Part shown: in pieces, positions 57,301 to 64,000 of the stretch
Position numbering within the stretch: position 1 is the first letter of the stretch
How the letters are laid out: the number at the start of each line of letters is the position of its first letter
Assembly: GCA_000149265.1 (NCBI GenBank)
Contig: CH003372.1
Location: 84,663 to 148,662, forward strand
DNA: 64,000 nucleotides
DNA from: Ciona savignyi
Taxonomy: Eukaryota > Chordata > Ascidiacea > Phlebobranchia > Cionidae
Direction of reading: 5' to 3'
Position numbers and translations under genes: made by a program
The notes under the pieces: generated by a model
What the model was told of the DNA's origin: nothing
The model's database searches: none
Seen by the model: only the letters and a program-made list of their open reading frames with translations

Positions 57301-58685
57301 CCTCGATTTAACATTTAAACTAAGAGAGCTATACATTGCATGTATATTTAATAAAAAAATGTAATATTTACTTATAATCATCATTAATTACTACACACTA
57401 AACAAACAAATTTTACCCCTTTTTTAAATTGTGAATAAAAGCTATATAAATAAAACTCTTTTTGTTCCACTAAGGGCACTTGAATTACAAACTGGTAGAA
57501 TAAAAAAAAATTCTAAATCATATTCTGAAATGGACACCCCACCGATAGCTCCTTGATTCTTTTTGCTCGGTTTCCATGGTTTCCAATCTTCGTCTTCATC
57601 TTCCTTTTCGCTGTCGGAAATCGCGACGGCTTTAAATCCACCCCTGGGTAGGAGTCCGATCTTTGCTCTCAACTCGTTCTCGCTCGGCAACGGCAGACCT
57701 ATCATGACATAACTGTGACCTGTGTTTCATTTTAATCAATAATACCCATGAATTGTTTAGTGGGATAGGATATTCATGTTTATCCCCGTGAATGGGAAAA
57801 CAGACCGCAAAATAACGGTCGGTCACCGGTCATTTGACCGGCACTTGAGCTATTGTGACCGGCGCTTTATACCTTCCATTGGTCATGTTGACCGGCGCTG
57901 ACAATTACCTCACATAACACGCGCATTGATAGTTTACAGATGCCGATTCCTTCTTTGTAGTATATCTTTTATTCTTTTTATTTATTAAAGATTATCCTTT
58001 AAAAAACACGTTTATACTTTCACAGACGCTTTGTTACATCAGACAATCAACGTGTGAATGGTCTTTATTAAGATACAATTTACCGATCTAAACGTGAATA
58101 ATGGGGAAGTTTACTATAGAACTTGTTACTGCACAAAATATACATTTAAAACATGAACGAAATATTGAGCAATAATGTTTGTTACCACGTCCAATAATAA
58201 AACACGAAGAGCGTAATAGATAAAGCTTGCATTTAAAAGCGCCGAATAATCAAATTTCACCGCGGACGCGTGACAAGGTATTAGCGTTGAGTCTACCGAG
58301 TACCGCCTCATACCGCATATTTAAATAGACGTTGGCGTTTAGGCGCATCCCCAAGCAAATGTTTAATTGACTAGGATTTATACTATAATAAGTGGTGATT
58401 AGAAAATCAAAAATGTATGTCTAATAAAACCTTAAAATTTAAACCACACTTACCAAGATACATCATAATGGTCAAGTTTCTTCCAATTTTTCGAATCCGT
58501 TTTTTGTCATATCTACATAGCTTTGCGTATTCCTCAGGTTTAAATATCGCTTTCAAGCAAATTCGAAGTTTCACTTTTTTGAGAATATCTTCAACTGGTA
58601 CAGGTACGAAGCCATTCCAACTTTCAAAGAATTCCGCGATTCTTTTGTCTTGTTCTTCTTTTGTTGGTTTTTGCTTGACCACCAT
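35703..58685 (-). CDS. PRDM9: PRDM9-like histone methyltransferase / zinc-finger protein (10 exons, 605 codons)
   Basis: Exons 58454-58685, 57538-57719, 56781-56859, 56461-56516, 56193-56283, 55531-55616, 52555-52755, 52403-52488, 37051-37250 and 35703-36307. Lengths sum to 1818 nt and phases agree at each junction. Order: KRAB-like domain (aa about 35-78, FKPEEYAKLCRYDKKRIRKI), acidic stretch, SSXRD-like motif (RYPKRNLAVVKYRDPKALKD), zinc knuckle (CDDCEKLYLGDCTLHGP), PR/SET domain (about 246-385) with GPYEG, NWLRYINCA and LLVWYGDQY, then seven C2H2 fingers. In vertebrates PRDM9 writes H3K4/K36 methylation at DNA sites bound by its fingers and places meiotic recombination; that role is inferred here, not shown. 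The exon 2 donor (GGG|GTGTCC) and exon 6 donor (ATG|GTTCGT) are weak and were chosen by phase. RYINCAC has Cys where PRDM9 has Arg. Confidence 0.9.
36308..37050. other. PRDM9-like intron 9
   Basis: Holds a minus-strand SINE (about 36424-36650) and AT-rich sequence; nothing else seen. Confidence 0.5.
36424..36650 (-). repeat. tRNA-like SINE, nearly complete
   Basis: gataggatattcatgtttatc to head side at caaccgccttgctatt; diverged. Confidence 0.75.
37051..37250 (-). CDS. PRDM9: PRDM9-like exon 9: end of SET domain
   Basis: Encodes FEEQQNLISYQYQGKIYYKL, then GSELLVWYGDQYAQSLGIP with the catalytic-site Tyr, and a Pro/Lys linker. Leaves in phase 1. Confidence 0.95.
37490..37790 (+). repeat. tRNA-like SINE, best full-length copy
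   Basis: Head: cgtttgtctaaccgttaagt, then ccgcctttcaatcgaaagat (hairpin like an anticodon arm) and gtaggtgcgaaactggtcgc (B-box-like). Body: gtccttgggcaaggcacttt to cccgtgtgttaaccccct. Tail: ataaagatgaatatcctatc. This copy defines the family; I infer a tRNA-derived SINE from the head. Inserted in the hAT at 37370-40397. Confidence 0.85.
38028..39823 (-). pseudogene. hAT transposase (ZBED/GTF2IRD2-type), interrupted
   Basis: Three open segments on the minus strand: 39140-39823, 38553-39143 and 38028-38510. The first holds a BED-like N-terminus (CLLCSESVSVMKEYNVRRHY, then TKHSAKY) and the first catalytic Asp region (YYSLAIDESTDITSTAQLAV). The second has FSTDGAPAMVGSKAG and CEVRWLSKGKMLKRF. The third has the C-terminal dimerisation motif (GSTYICEQLFTKMKHTKSKT, then RSRLTDCHLENSLRVA). 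The first two overlap by four bases in different frames, so at least one frameshift is present; a stop separates the second and third. Few lesions suggest recent activity. Confidence 0.9.
41141..42078 (+). pseudogene. LOA-like LINE ORF1 (gag-like), frameshifted
   Basis: Starts MEQAELSDLSDSGEANSIRR with a basic stretch (EKNRRQKSRKRARK). After a frame change it continues in 41587-42078 with VYTVWVADPKVRTNLERFIR and FHVRGYVGEVTEEGTHLRVG. Presumed RNA-binding coat protein. The stop at 42076-42078 is a few bases before ORF2. Confidence 0.7.
42082..44305 (+). pseudogene. LOA-like LINE ORF2, endonuclease and reverse transcriptase part
   Basis: APE endonuclease begins LDLCQINLHHCIAAAQ and LALIQEPYCKRGKV, with LIGTDANAHHYYWGS later. 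RT has HPNQYAYRVGFSTEDALYNM, VLDIEGAFSNATFDSM, GCPQGGILSPLLWNLLVD and the catalytic YADD (AYADDLSVI, near 44140). Several frame changes interrupt it (near 42370, 42700, 43000 and 44000). Confidence 0.85.
44479..46710 (-). mobile_element. CR1/L2-like non-LTR retrotransposon, 5'-truncated
   Basis: Minus-strand LINE inserted in the LOA-like ORF2. From 5' to 3': endonuclease end (ICGDINIDLLKYNES, SDHLPILI; 46236-46700), RT fingers (FSKIFEKCLHRQLYDFFEKH; 45553-45783), GVPQGSTLGPLLFLVYVNDL and FADDTN (45350-45565), thumb (SLVHSHLQYCITSWGSA; 44742-45353). The 3' end on plus reads aatcaagaatcaagaatt, a short (ttgattc) repeat tail as in CR1/L2 elements. Frames are broken between segments. Truncation point near 46710 is approximate. 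Confidence 0.85.
46711..48034. other. unassigned sequence within the LINE interruption
   Basis: No domain seen. More GC-rich around 46740-46960 and 47230-47360. Probably another mobile element or part of the insertion complex. Confidence 0.35.
48035..49450. repeat. second partial copy of the TTGA element with about 340-bp tandem units
   Basis: 48037-48500 matches 40405-40832 (agcataaacgcatgggtccc in both). From 48530, units starting gccatgcctgtcacaatc recur at about 48530, 48857 and 49190; a further unit lies at 51557-51890 in the host element. Confidence 0.8.
49451..50189. other. unassigned sequence before the LINE resumes
   Basis: A stretch near 49830-49890 (gatcggcaaggattttaatg) looks like a hAT-type terminus but has no partner. 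No gene seen. Confidence 0.35.
50190..51485 (+). pseudogene. LOA-like LINE ORF2, C-terminal part with RNase H
   Basis: Continues the ORF2 broken at 44478: RPILTYASLVSVSATYQRNI, then RNase H with CYTDGSRLDGSTGAGV, TIHSDSQAALKAP and WIPGHSNFDGNDQADELARD. A C-terminal zinc motif (CATCPFCQEDNETPLHYVGH then C) follows, and a stop after RYIPDLC at 51485. A stop at 50755 interrupts the RNase H region. Confidence 0.88.
52403..52488 (-). CDS. PRDM9: PRDM9-like exon 8: SET domain middle
   Basis: 86 nt. Encodes IYKNGKLSHYIDGGNVKISN and WLRYINCA; donor TG|GTAAAC, phase 2. Joins exon 9, 15 kb away. Confidence 0.93.
52555..52755 (-). CDS. PRDM9: PRDM9-like exon 7: start of PR/SET domain
   Basis: 201 nt, phase 0. 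Encodes CPEGITVGPSGIRKGGLGAW, VFGPYEGEAV and GGYAWE; donor GAG|GTGAGT. Confidence 0.95.
52899..53034 (+). repeat. tRNA-like SINE, left part (split by insertion)
   Basis: Good head (tttcaatcgaaaggttgcag). Broken at agtgggttctacca by the element 53035-55032; continues at 55033. Confidence 0.9.
53035..55032. mobile_element. 2.0-kb element with about 14-bp imperfect duplication
   Basis: Ends taggcgtcgattttt and ggaatcgacgcc are short inverted repeats, with sub-terminal ggggtggc/gccacccc. Flanks AGTGGGTTCTACCA and AGTGGGTTTTACTA differ at two positions. No coding recognised; superfamily unknown. It contains the nested element at 53956-54659. Confidence 0.75.
53956..54659. mobile_element. 704-bp nested MITE, AATACG duplication
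   Basis: Perfect inverted ends cagtcctcgaaattc and gaatttcgaggactg, flanked by AATACG (53950-53955 and 54660-54665). Sub-terminal hairpins with cccacggcaaaaaatgccgt lie at both sides. Non-coding. Confidence 0.9.
55033..55170 (+). repeat. tRNA-like SINE, right part
   Basis: Continues the copy broken at 53034, through cggtgggcgcgaggtgatct to tatcttatcctatcc. Confidence 0.85.
55531..55616 (-). CDS. PRDM9: PRDM9-like exon 6: zinc knuckle
   Basis: Encodes CDDCEKLYLGDCTLHGPYVN (C-x2-C, C-x2-H), aligned with the PRDM9 segment after SSXRD. The phase-0 donor ATG|GTTCGT is non-ideal; the nearby GTAAAT would shift the frame. Confidence 0.88.
56193..56283 (-). CDS. PRDM9: PRDM9-like exon 5: SSXRD-like motif
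   Basis: 91 nt. Encodes AEDRYPKRNLAVVKYRDPKA and LKDDDFL. SSXRD is a repression/interaction motif found with KRAB in PRDM9. Confidence 0.88.
56461..56516 (-). CDS. PRDM9: PRDM9-like exon 4: basic linker
   Basis: 56 nt, PAKSTKTKKNGKTCPKIK; donor AAG|GTAAAA. Confidence 0.8.
56781..56859 (-). CDS. PRDM9: PRDM9-like exon 3: acidic linker
   Basis: 79 nt, KCSVKNEIHDDTIVIPDEFK and GEDYTE; acceptor ATTCAG, donor G|GTATAT. Confidence 0.8.
57538..57719 (-). CDS. PRDM9: PRDM9-like exon 2: end of KRAB region and acidic stretch
   Basis: Begins HSYVMIGLPLPSENELRAKI and has SDSEKEDEDEDWKPWKP, like the acidic stretch after KRAB in PRDM9. The 3' boundary is uncertain. Confidence 0.82.
57764..57802 (-). repeat. 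tRNA-like SINE, tail stub
   Basis: gataggatattcatgtttat through gtgaatgggaaaac. It then stops at a stretch of repeated gaccgg (57803-57900), probably a later insertion. Confidence 0.65.
58454..58685 (-). CDS. PRDM9: PRDM9-like exon 1: start codon and KRAB-like domain
   Basis: ATG at 58685. MVVKQKPTKEEQDKRIAEFF, then VEDILKKVKLRICLKAIFKP and EEYAKLCRYDKKRIRKIGRN, matching the KRAB A-box pattern (F-x2-EEW/Y ... Y-x-N/R-x-M) of PRDM9. Donor TTG|GTAAGT, phase 1. Confidence 0.88.
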
Positions 58686-59128
58686 TTTTTAACCTTGGGA
58701 GAAACAATAAACTAACCACACATATAAATAATTTCAAAATAGCAAATTTAATAGTTGTGTTTAAACTGTAATATTTTAAGCATATACAAGACACTGTGCG
58801 AGATAATCTGATGATTGTTCCATATAGTTTCACTACTTGAATTTTCTAATAATTATTTAACTAAAGTTTAAATTGAGGAATGTGTGTTTTTTTAAATATT
58901 CCTAAAAATTTAATAAAAATAAGGGTAAAAATAAACCTTGTTTTGCCGCAAAAGTGCAAGATGGGTATTTTTCGTGATATATAAAATAAAAACTTACAAA
59001 TTTTACAATTGAGTAATGTCCAACCCATAAAGGAGAAAAACTTCCCCCTATAATAATAAAAAATATTCTAACCCTGTCCCAAACTACTAAACTAAACCTA
59101 ACCTCACATTCTAATCTTTATTTTAGTA
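58686..59128. promoter_or_regulatory. PRDM9: 5' flank of the PRDM9-like gene
   Basis: AT-rich; must contain the promoter if exon 1 is first. No TATA box could be assigned. A ccctaacc-type MITE scrap lies at 59065-59128. Confidence 0.35.
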
Positions 59129-59132
59129 AGCA

Positions 59133-61398
59133 TGTTGGCTGCTGGCGACATCGTTCCAAGAAACAAAGGAATCTCTAAAAAACGAACGGCTGTTTAAATT
59201 CACGATGCGATCAACACGACCTACGAAAACGTACAAATCTAGCGCGCAATTAATTTCCATTGTATCGAGCGCAAAAATAATCTATTGTGTGTGTTTTAGA
59301 TATTCTGCATCCCATTTTTTCCTTGTTGTCAAATCGCATATAAAAGACCTCATTTCATAAGATAGACAGAAGATGTCTAGGCCTACAGCACTGTGTTTCC
59401 ATACCCACAGTCTGTATTGCCTAGGCTCTCGAGGGCGGGTTTTCGCTTAACGTACCCTACAGCCCGTCCCCAATTATACAACTATGTAGCCGGTTATGCT
59501 TATCCACTTTTTTACTTGTACCGTTGCGTTATTAGAGTCAAACAAAATAATAATAAAGCTAAAACCGCTACTTGTCTACCGTGTTAAATCTAATTAATAT
59601 ATTATAAATTAAATAAGCAGCCGCTACAATTGGTGCATACCCGTAAACGTGGTTGAACTCCTCAACCTTCCGACGCCCAATTTTACCTATGTCCTGCTTA
59701 CTCGGACACGTTAATAATATTTGTTTTTAGTATATATTTCCAAAAGATGCAGCTTCACGATCCTGTACGTCAACGACGGAAATAAACACCGGCGTCATGT
59801 CGTGCGATCGAAGCGTTCCGTCAAAGCCAAGCCCAAAAACCACGTCAACCAAACCAGGTGTGTCTATTTTAAAAGTACCGTCGGATCACGATCACCTTAA
59901 TGCGACCTTAGCAAGAAAAGGCGCTAACTAACTGTTGGAGCGAACTATACGCACAAACAACCAACAGATTTACATCCCCCACTCATGTCACTGGAGGGAG
60001 GTCCAATTTAACCTGGTATTCACGGATGGCTGGCAGGCACAATTGAACAGAGCATCGATACATCAATCAAAACAACCCTTTGAAACTTTGTACAAAGACA
60101 ACTCCAGAAGTTCACTACTGGTCGGACGAAAGAAGGGCGGTTCAACCGATAAGATTCCAACAGGACTGTCTATATACCAGTATGGAAAGTACGGCAGCTG
60201 CACACTCGAGTTTTTTTTTTCCCTGCGTCTTTGCACACTTGGGTAATTTGGCGCGAGCTGGCAGTATAAACATCGTATAATTTCCAATAAACTTGTAAAC
60301 CTACCACTGGACCTCGGGTAATTTACTTTCCGTACATTTTTAGTTATGTAGATAGATATGTTAGCTGACGGACATGAAACATTGAGGATAGAATAATATG
60401 TTTTTTAAGATTTTGGTAAAACAGTTATGAAAAGGAGATTGTGTGCATTCTTGGACGTTTGTACACTGCACACTTAAATATTTGGGCGTGCACACTCGAG
60501 ATCTCGGCGAAAATTGACGTACTTTCCATACGGGTCTATATACACCCAGGTGCGCCTATGTCTACAAGTCGGTTTTATTATGCCTGGGCCAATTATCGAA
60601 GGCCTGGAATCTAGGCGTTCTCTGCTACACGAGCAAGAAGCTTTACGAGGCGCAACTGTTGGTGCTTCAAAAAGCATAAAATCCAACAGGAATTTTGTCT
60701 CCATCCGACAGCGATGAAGATCGACTATTTTCGTCGTCCGAGGAACGAATATTACACCTGGGTGCTCGAAACGAACTGTTGACTCGTATTGGTAACGGCG
60801 AACTTCAAAAGAATCCACCGGGCGAACTTTAACTCAAGTTATTCAAAACCCGAAAAAAGGAGGTATGTTGTACCGACATAATTGGCTGCTGGCGACATCG
60901 TTCCAAGAAACAAAGGAGTCTCTAAAAGACGAGAGGCTGTCTAAATTCGCGATGCGATCAACACGACCTGCAAAAATGTCCAAATCTAGCGCGCAATTAA
61001 TTTCCATTGTATCAAGCGCAAAAATAATCTATTGTGTGTGTTTTAGATATTCTGCATCCCATTTTTTCCTTGTTGTCAAATCGCATATAAAAGACCTCGT
61101 TGACCTAGAGATCTAGGCTTTCAGTACACAGACCTAGAGATCTAGGCTTTCAGTACTGTGTTTCCAAATCCACAGTCTGTACAGCCTAGGCTCTTATGGC
61201 CTCCAGGGCGGGAATACGCTTAACGTACCCTACAGGCCGTCCCCATTTATAAAACTTCGTAGCCGGTTATGCTTATATGCATTATTTTACTTGTACCGTT
61301 GCACTTATCGGACCCAATTTAATAATAAAGCAAAACTGCTACCCGTCTACCTTGTGAAGACTAAAAAGTTATTATTAATTAAATAATCAGCCGCTACA
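59133..61398 (+). mobile_element. internally deleted LTR retrotransposon
   Basis: Two direct LTRs, 59133-59628 and 60866-61398, starting tgttg and ending ctaca, flanked by AGCA (59129-59132 and 61399-61402). Shared blocks include ggctgctggcgacatcgttc and ctagcgcgcaattaatttcc. A purine-rich aaaaaaggagg precedes the right LTR, and tggtgcatacccg, a possible tRNA primer site, follows the left. The 1.24-kb interior has no recognisable gag or pol. The right LTR has a 32-bp tandem duplication (gacctagagatctaggcttt) and extra bases near its start. Confidence 0.88.
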
Positions 61399-61402
61399 AG
61401 CA

Positions 61403-62270
61403 GTTTCTACCTTTAATTTTCCCATTTTAAAGGATTCTACAGTGTTAAGGTAACATATATAAATTTAATATAAGCAAAAAGCTAAGTAATATAGTACCGG
61501 TACCTTAGTTTTGGCCGAATTTCAAACGAAATCTTTTCCAATTAAATATTTAAACATTTCCAATGACAAAAAATCAACTCTTCGGAGAAAATTCGCCCGG
61601 AAAAGAAAGATCTTCTGCTAAAAAGAAAGAATTACGAATTTCCCGCTAAAACCATAGAAAACATAATAATTACGTTTTTTACTATAATAGGGACGCTCCC
61701 CGATTTACGATCAAAAATATTCTTTAGATAATAATTCAAAATTACTAGTGGTTTCGCCGATAATCATGTACACCCTTTTAATATATCATAGTTTTTTTTT
61801 TAACTTTCCACATTAAAGAAATTCGAAATGTTTTAATTTTCCCAAGCACCCCAGTAAGAAATAGTTTTTTTTTTACTAAAAAATCAGTTCCTTTTAAGTT
61901 TTATTCACAATGCGTTCATAGTCTGATAATTGTACGCTATAGCGCGATTTAAATAAATCATAAAATAATCTAATTTGTTACGGGCGGAGTATTGCATTAT
62001 CGACTGCCAACATTTTAAATCATGTTGAGTTTTGAATCCGTGATTGGTTGGACACTGGGTCAGTTTTATAACGACATGCTGTGTTTTAATCGGTCTTACC
62101 ATTCACATAAGCTGGCAACGTGTTTGATATCTGTAGTATGCGGGAAAACTAAATAGGGGAAAGTAAAGAAACCGACAATTAAAATTAAGAATGTGGCGTT
62201 AAGGATAGTGTAAGTGTTGTAGTTAGAGTTAGGATTAGTTCTGGAGTTGAGATTACTGCATGCTGGACAG
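61403..62270. other. AT-rich, no gene recognised
   Basis: Nothing supported beyond simple T runs. Confidence 0.4.
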
Positions 62271-62683
62271 GGTTATATTTAGTTTCCACAGTTTCAGTGT
62301 ACAGTTTCCCTCCTCTTAGTGTTTCCCCGTAGTCTACTCCACTAAGCATTTATTCGCGATGGTATAGTGTATTTCACCAAAACATATGGTTCATTGATCG
62401 CCCGTTATGGTTTTGCCGCCCTGTCACAACTGTCATAATCCGACTTGCGAGAACTAACTTACAATCCCCACTACGATTTCCGGTCTAGTTCCCGCCGTAT
62501 TCTAATGCAACACAATTGCAGCATTCGATCAGATGCATTCTTATATTAGTTTCAATAAACTCGCATTTAAATGTTTGTGATTTTGTGGTTTTTCTTTGAA
62601 ATAGTATTACCACACATACAAATAGGCGATGAAGTTAAAGGTTTTGGGCGCAGGTAATTATGTGGTAATCAACACACAAAGTC

Positions 62684-62822
62684 CGGGCGGTTAGTTTGGC
62701 GGTTAAGTGCGTCGCCTTTCAATCGAAAGGTTGCAGGTGCAAAACTGGTCGCTAGCTAGTCGGTTGTTTCCTTGGGCGAGGCACTTTACGGACATTGCCT
62801 GAACCCAGCGGGTTAATTAATT
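62684..62822 (+). repeat. tRNA-like SINE, head half
   Basis: Well-preserved head (gcgtcgcctttcaatcgaaa then ggttgcaggtgc); stops at cagcgggttaatt. Confidence 0.85.
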
Positions 62823-63134
62823 TCAATTTCCCTTAAAAGTACAGGGCAATAATCAAAAAGGAGAGAAGAAAAACTGTTCTCTAAAACTATGGAAACTAGT
62901 TCCAACTCTGCCACAAACACTTATCTTAACCTCAGAACTAACCTTATAACCCTAGTCGTAACCCTAACCCCGTGATCGTTATTTTAGTAAGCGGGTTTTC
63001 TTCTTTTTAAATTCCAACATTGCCCTAATTGGGCGGCGCTTTATGTTCAGTGCTAATGAATGAGAGTTTAACAAATTCCTTTAGGTATGTATTGCGTCAT
63101 TTTCCCGAGTATAAGCATGTGATATGCTGGTGAG

Positions 63135-63260
63135 TGACGTCATGGATTATGACGTCATGGCGGAAAACGCGATGATTTGTGACGTCACGGCGGATGATGA
63201 CATAACGGATGAAGTCACGGCGGATGACATGACCAGATGATGACATGGATTATGACGTCA
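63135..63260. promoter_or_regulatory. cluster of four CRE palindromes (TGACGTCA)
   Basis: Perfect TGACGTCA at 63135-63142, 63150-63157, 63180-63187 and 63253-63260, with related gatgacat blocks between and repeated ggcggatgatgaca. Could bind CREB/ATF factors, or be only a degenerate tandem repeat inside the inverted-repeat element. Confidence 0.55.
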
Positions 63261-64000
63261 TGGCGGATAATGACATAGCGTATGAAAAAATGTTAAAGTT
63301 AAACCGAGAGATCATTTTCAAAATTAGTAAATGTCGCACCGGAATGTACCATAAACGACTCATTGGATAAAAGTTGGAACAAGAGACGTTGATAGAGCAA
63401 TTCGTATAAATGGCAATACGGCGGTTGCGCCAGATGTATCAACCATGCGTTTCTTGTTTAAATAAATATGTATACATGATATTCGCTGTGTAGTACTGAA
63501 TATGCAAGAACCATAAAGTGACCAAATGTTTCACGCCACCAATATATATTAACCGTTTCTCTATACACAAACGGTGAGCTTATTAAAACTTTAAAACTTG
63601 GCCTGATCAAAAGGAAAATTTATTTAAAAACATTTCGTAATATAGGCATAGCATACATCTATTTTTTACAACAAAACAATCGTGAAAATGAATTGGTGTA
63701 TTCCCTTAATGGTTAGGCCTGACTACGCCAAAAAAACAAACCCATATTTCATTCATTTCGTCAATTTTGTATTGCCGTCTGAATATATTTCCCTCACGTC
63801 GGTTTATGACAGGGCGGCAAAACGGTGACGAGCGATCAATGAACCATATGTTTTAGTGAAATACACTGTACCATCGCGAATAAATGCTCAGTGGAGTAGA
63901 CTACGGGGAAACACTAAGAGGAGGGAAACTGCACACTGAAACTATGACAACCAATCTTAACCCTGCTTAAAAACTTACTTTGACCCTAACCACATTAAAG

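Larger units (their letters stand above)
62275..63965. repeat. long inverted-repeat pair around a 1.35-kb core
   Basis: 62275-62440 (cagtttccctcctcttagtg, ttccccgtagtctactccac, attcgcgatggtat, aacatatggttcattgatcg) pairs with 63800-63960 in reverse complement. The outer edges fade into ccctaac-rich sequence near the window end. Probably a MITE-like or foldback element; target duplication not seen. Confidence 0.75.

Noticed and set aside
60474-60818. 114-codon minus-strand open frame in the LTR element
   Set aside because: No gag, pol or other domain; probably chance.
62930-63000. Telomere-like ccctaac repeats
   Set aside because: Short and degenerate; the same ccctaac-rich core occurs in MITE-like pieces at 31550 and 59065.

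Overview
The window reads as an AT-rich, TE-dense eukaryotic (animal) genome. Ordinary GT-AG introns, SLC22 transporters, a PRDM-family gene, THAP/Kolobok-like, hAT and non-LTR elements and many tRNA-like SINE copies point to an invertebrate chordate. I think an ascidian tunicate such as Ciona is most likely, but this rests on general style and is not proven here. Two assembly gaps are present (15616-16534 and 26830-26929, the second exactly 100 N).

Left part (1-26.8 kb, minus strand): two tandem SLC22 (organic ion transporter, MFS) paralogues with the same intron positions and phases. Copy B (11213-26756) is nearly complete, with one exon probably lost in the first gap. Copy A (4884-9626, running off the left edge) shows exons 1-6 and has a frameshift in exon 4. 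Their introns hold SINEs and minisatellites. Four arrays start at or within about 12 nt of 5' splice sites and one ends 8 nt from a 3' splice site. A 46-bp satellite fills 1-3480.

Middle (27-35.3 kb): a small three-exon plus-strand gene of unknown function (27847-29584), a 22-bp minisatellite, then a 4.2-kb Kolobok-like THAP transposon (31086-35307, TTAA duplication). That transposon carries a nested MITE with a 9-bp duplication and an internally deleted hAT with an 8-bp duplication. A related THAP element lies at <16535-18733 inside copy B.

Right part (35.7-58.7 kb, minus strand): a ten-exon gene whose predicted exons join into one 605-codon frame: KRAB-like domain, acidic stretch, SSXRD-like motif, zinc knuckle, PR/SET domain, seven C2H2 fingers. 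This is the full PRDM9 (Meisetz) layout and is the most interesting locus here. Its intron 8 was only about 57 bp before a TIR element with a TTGA duplication inserted. It is now 15.15 kb of nested elements: that TIR element, a nearly intact hAT, and an RNase H-bearing LOA-like LINE that is itself split by a CR1/L2-like LINE and other sequence.

Right end (58.7-64 kb): no convincing gene; an internally deleted LTR retrotransposon (59133-61398), a pair of long inverted repeats and a cluster of CRE palindromes.
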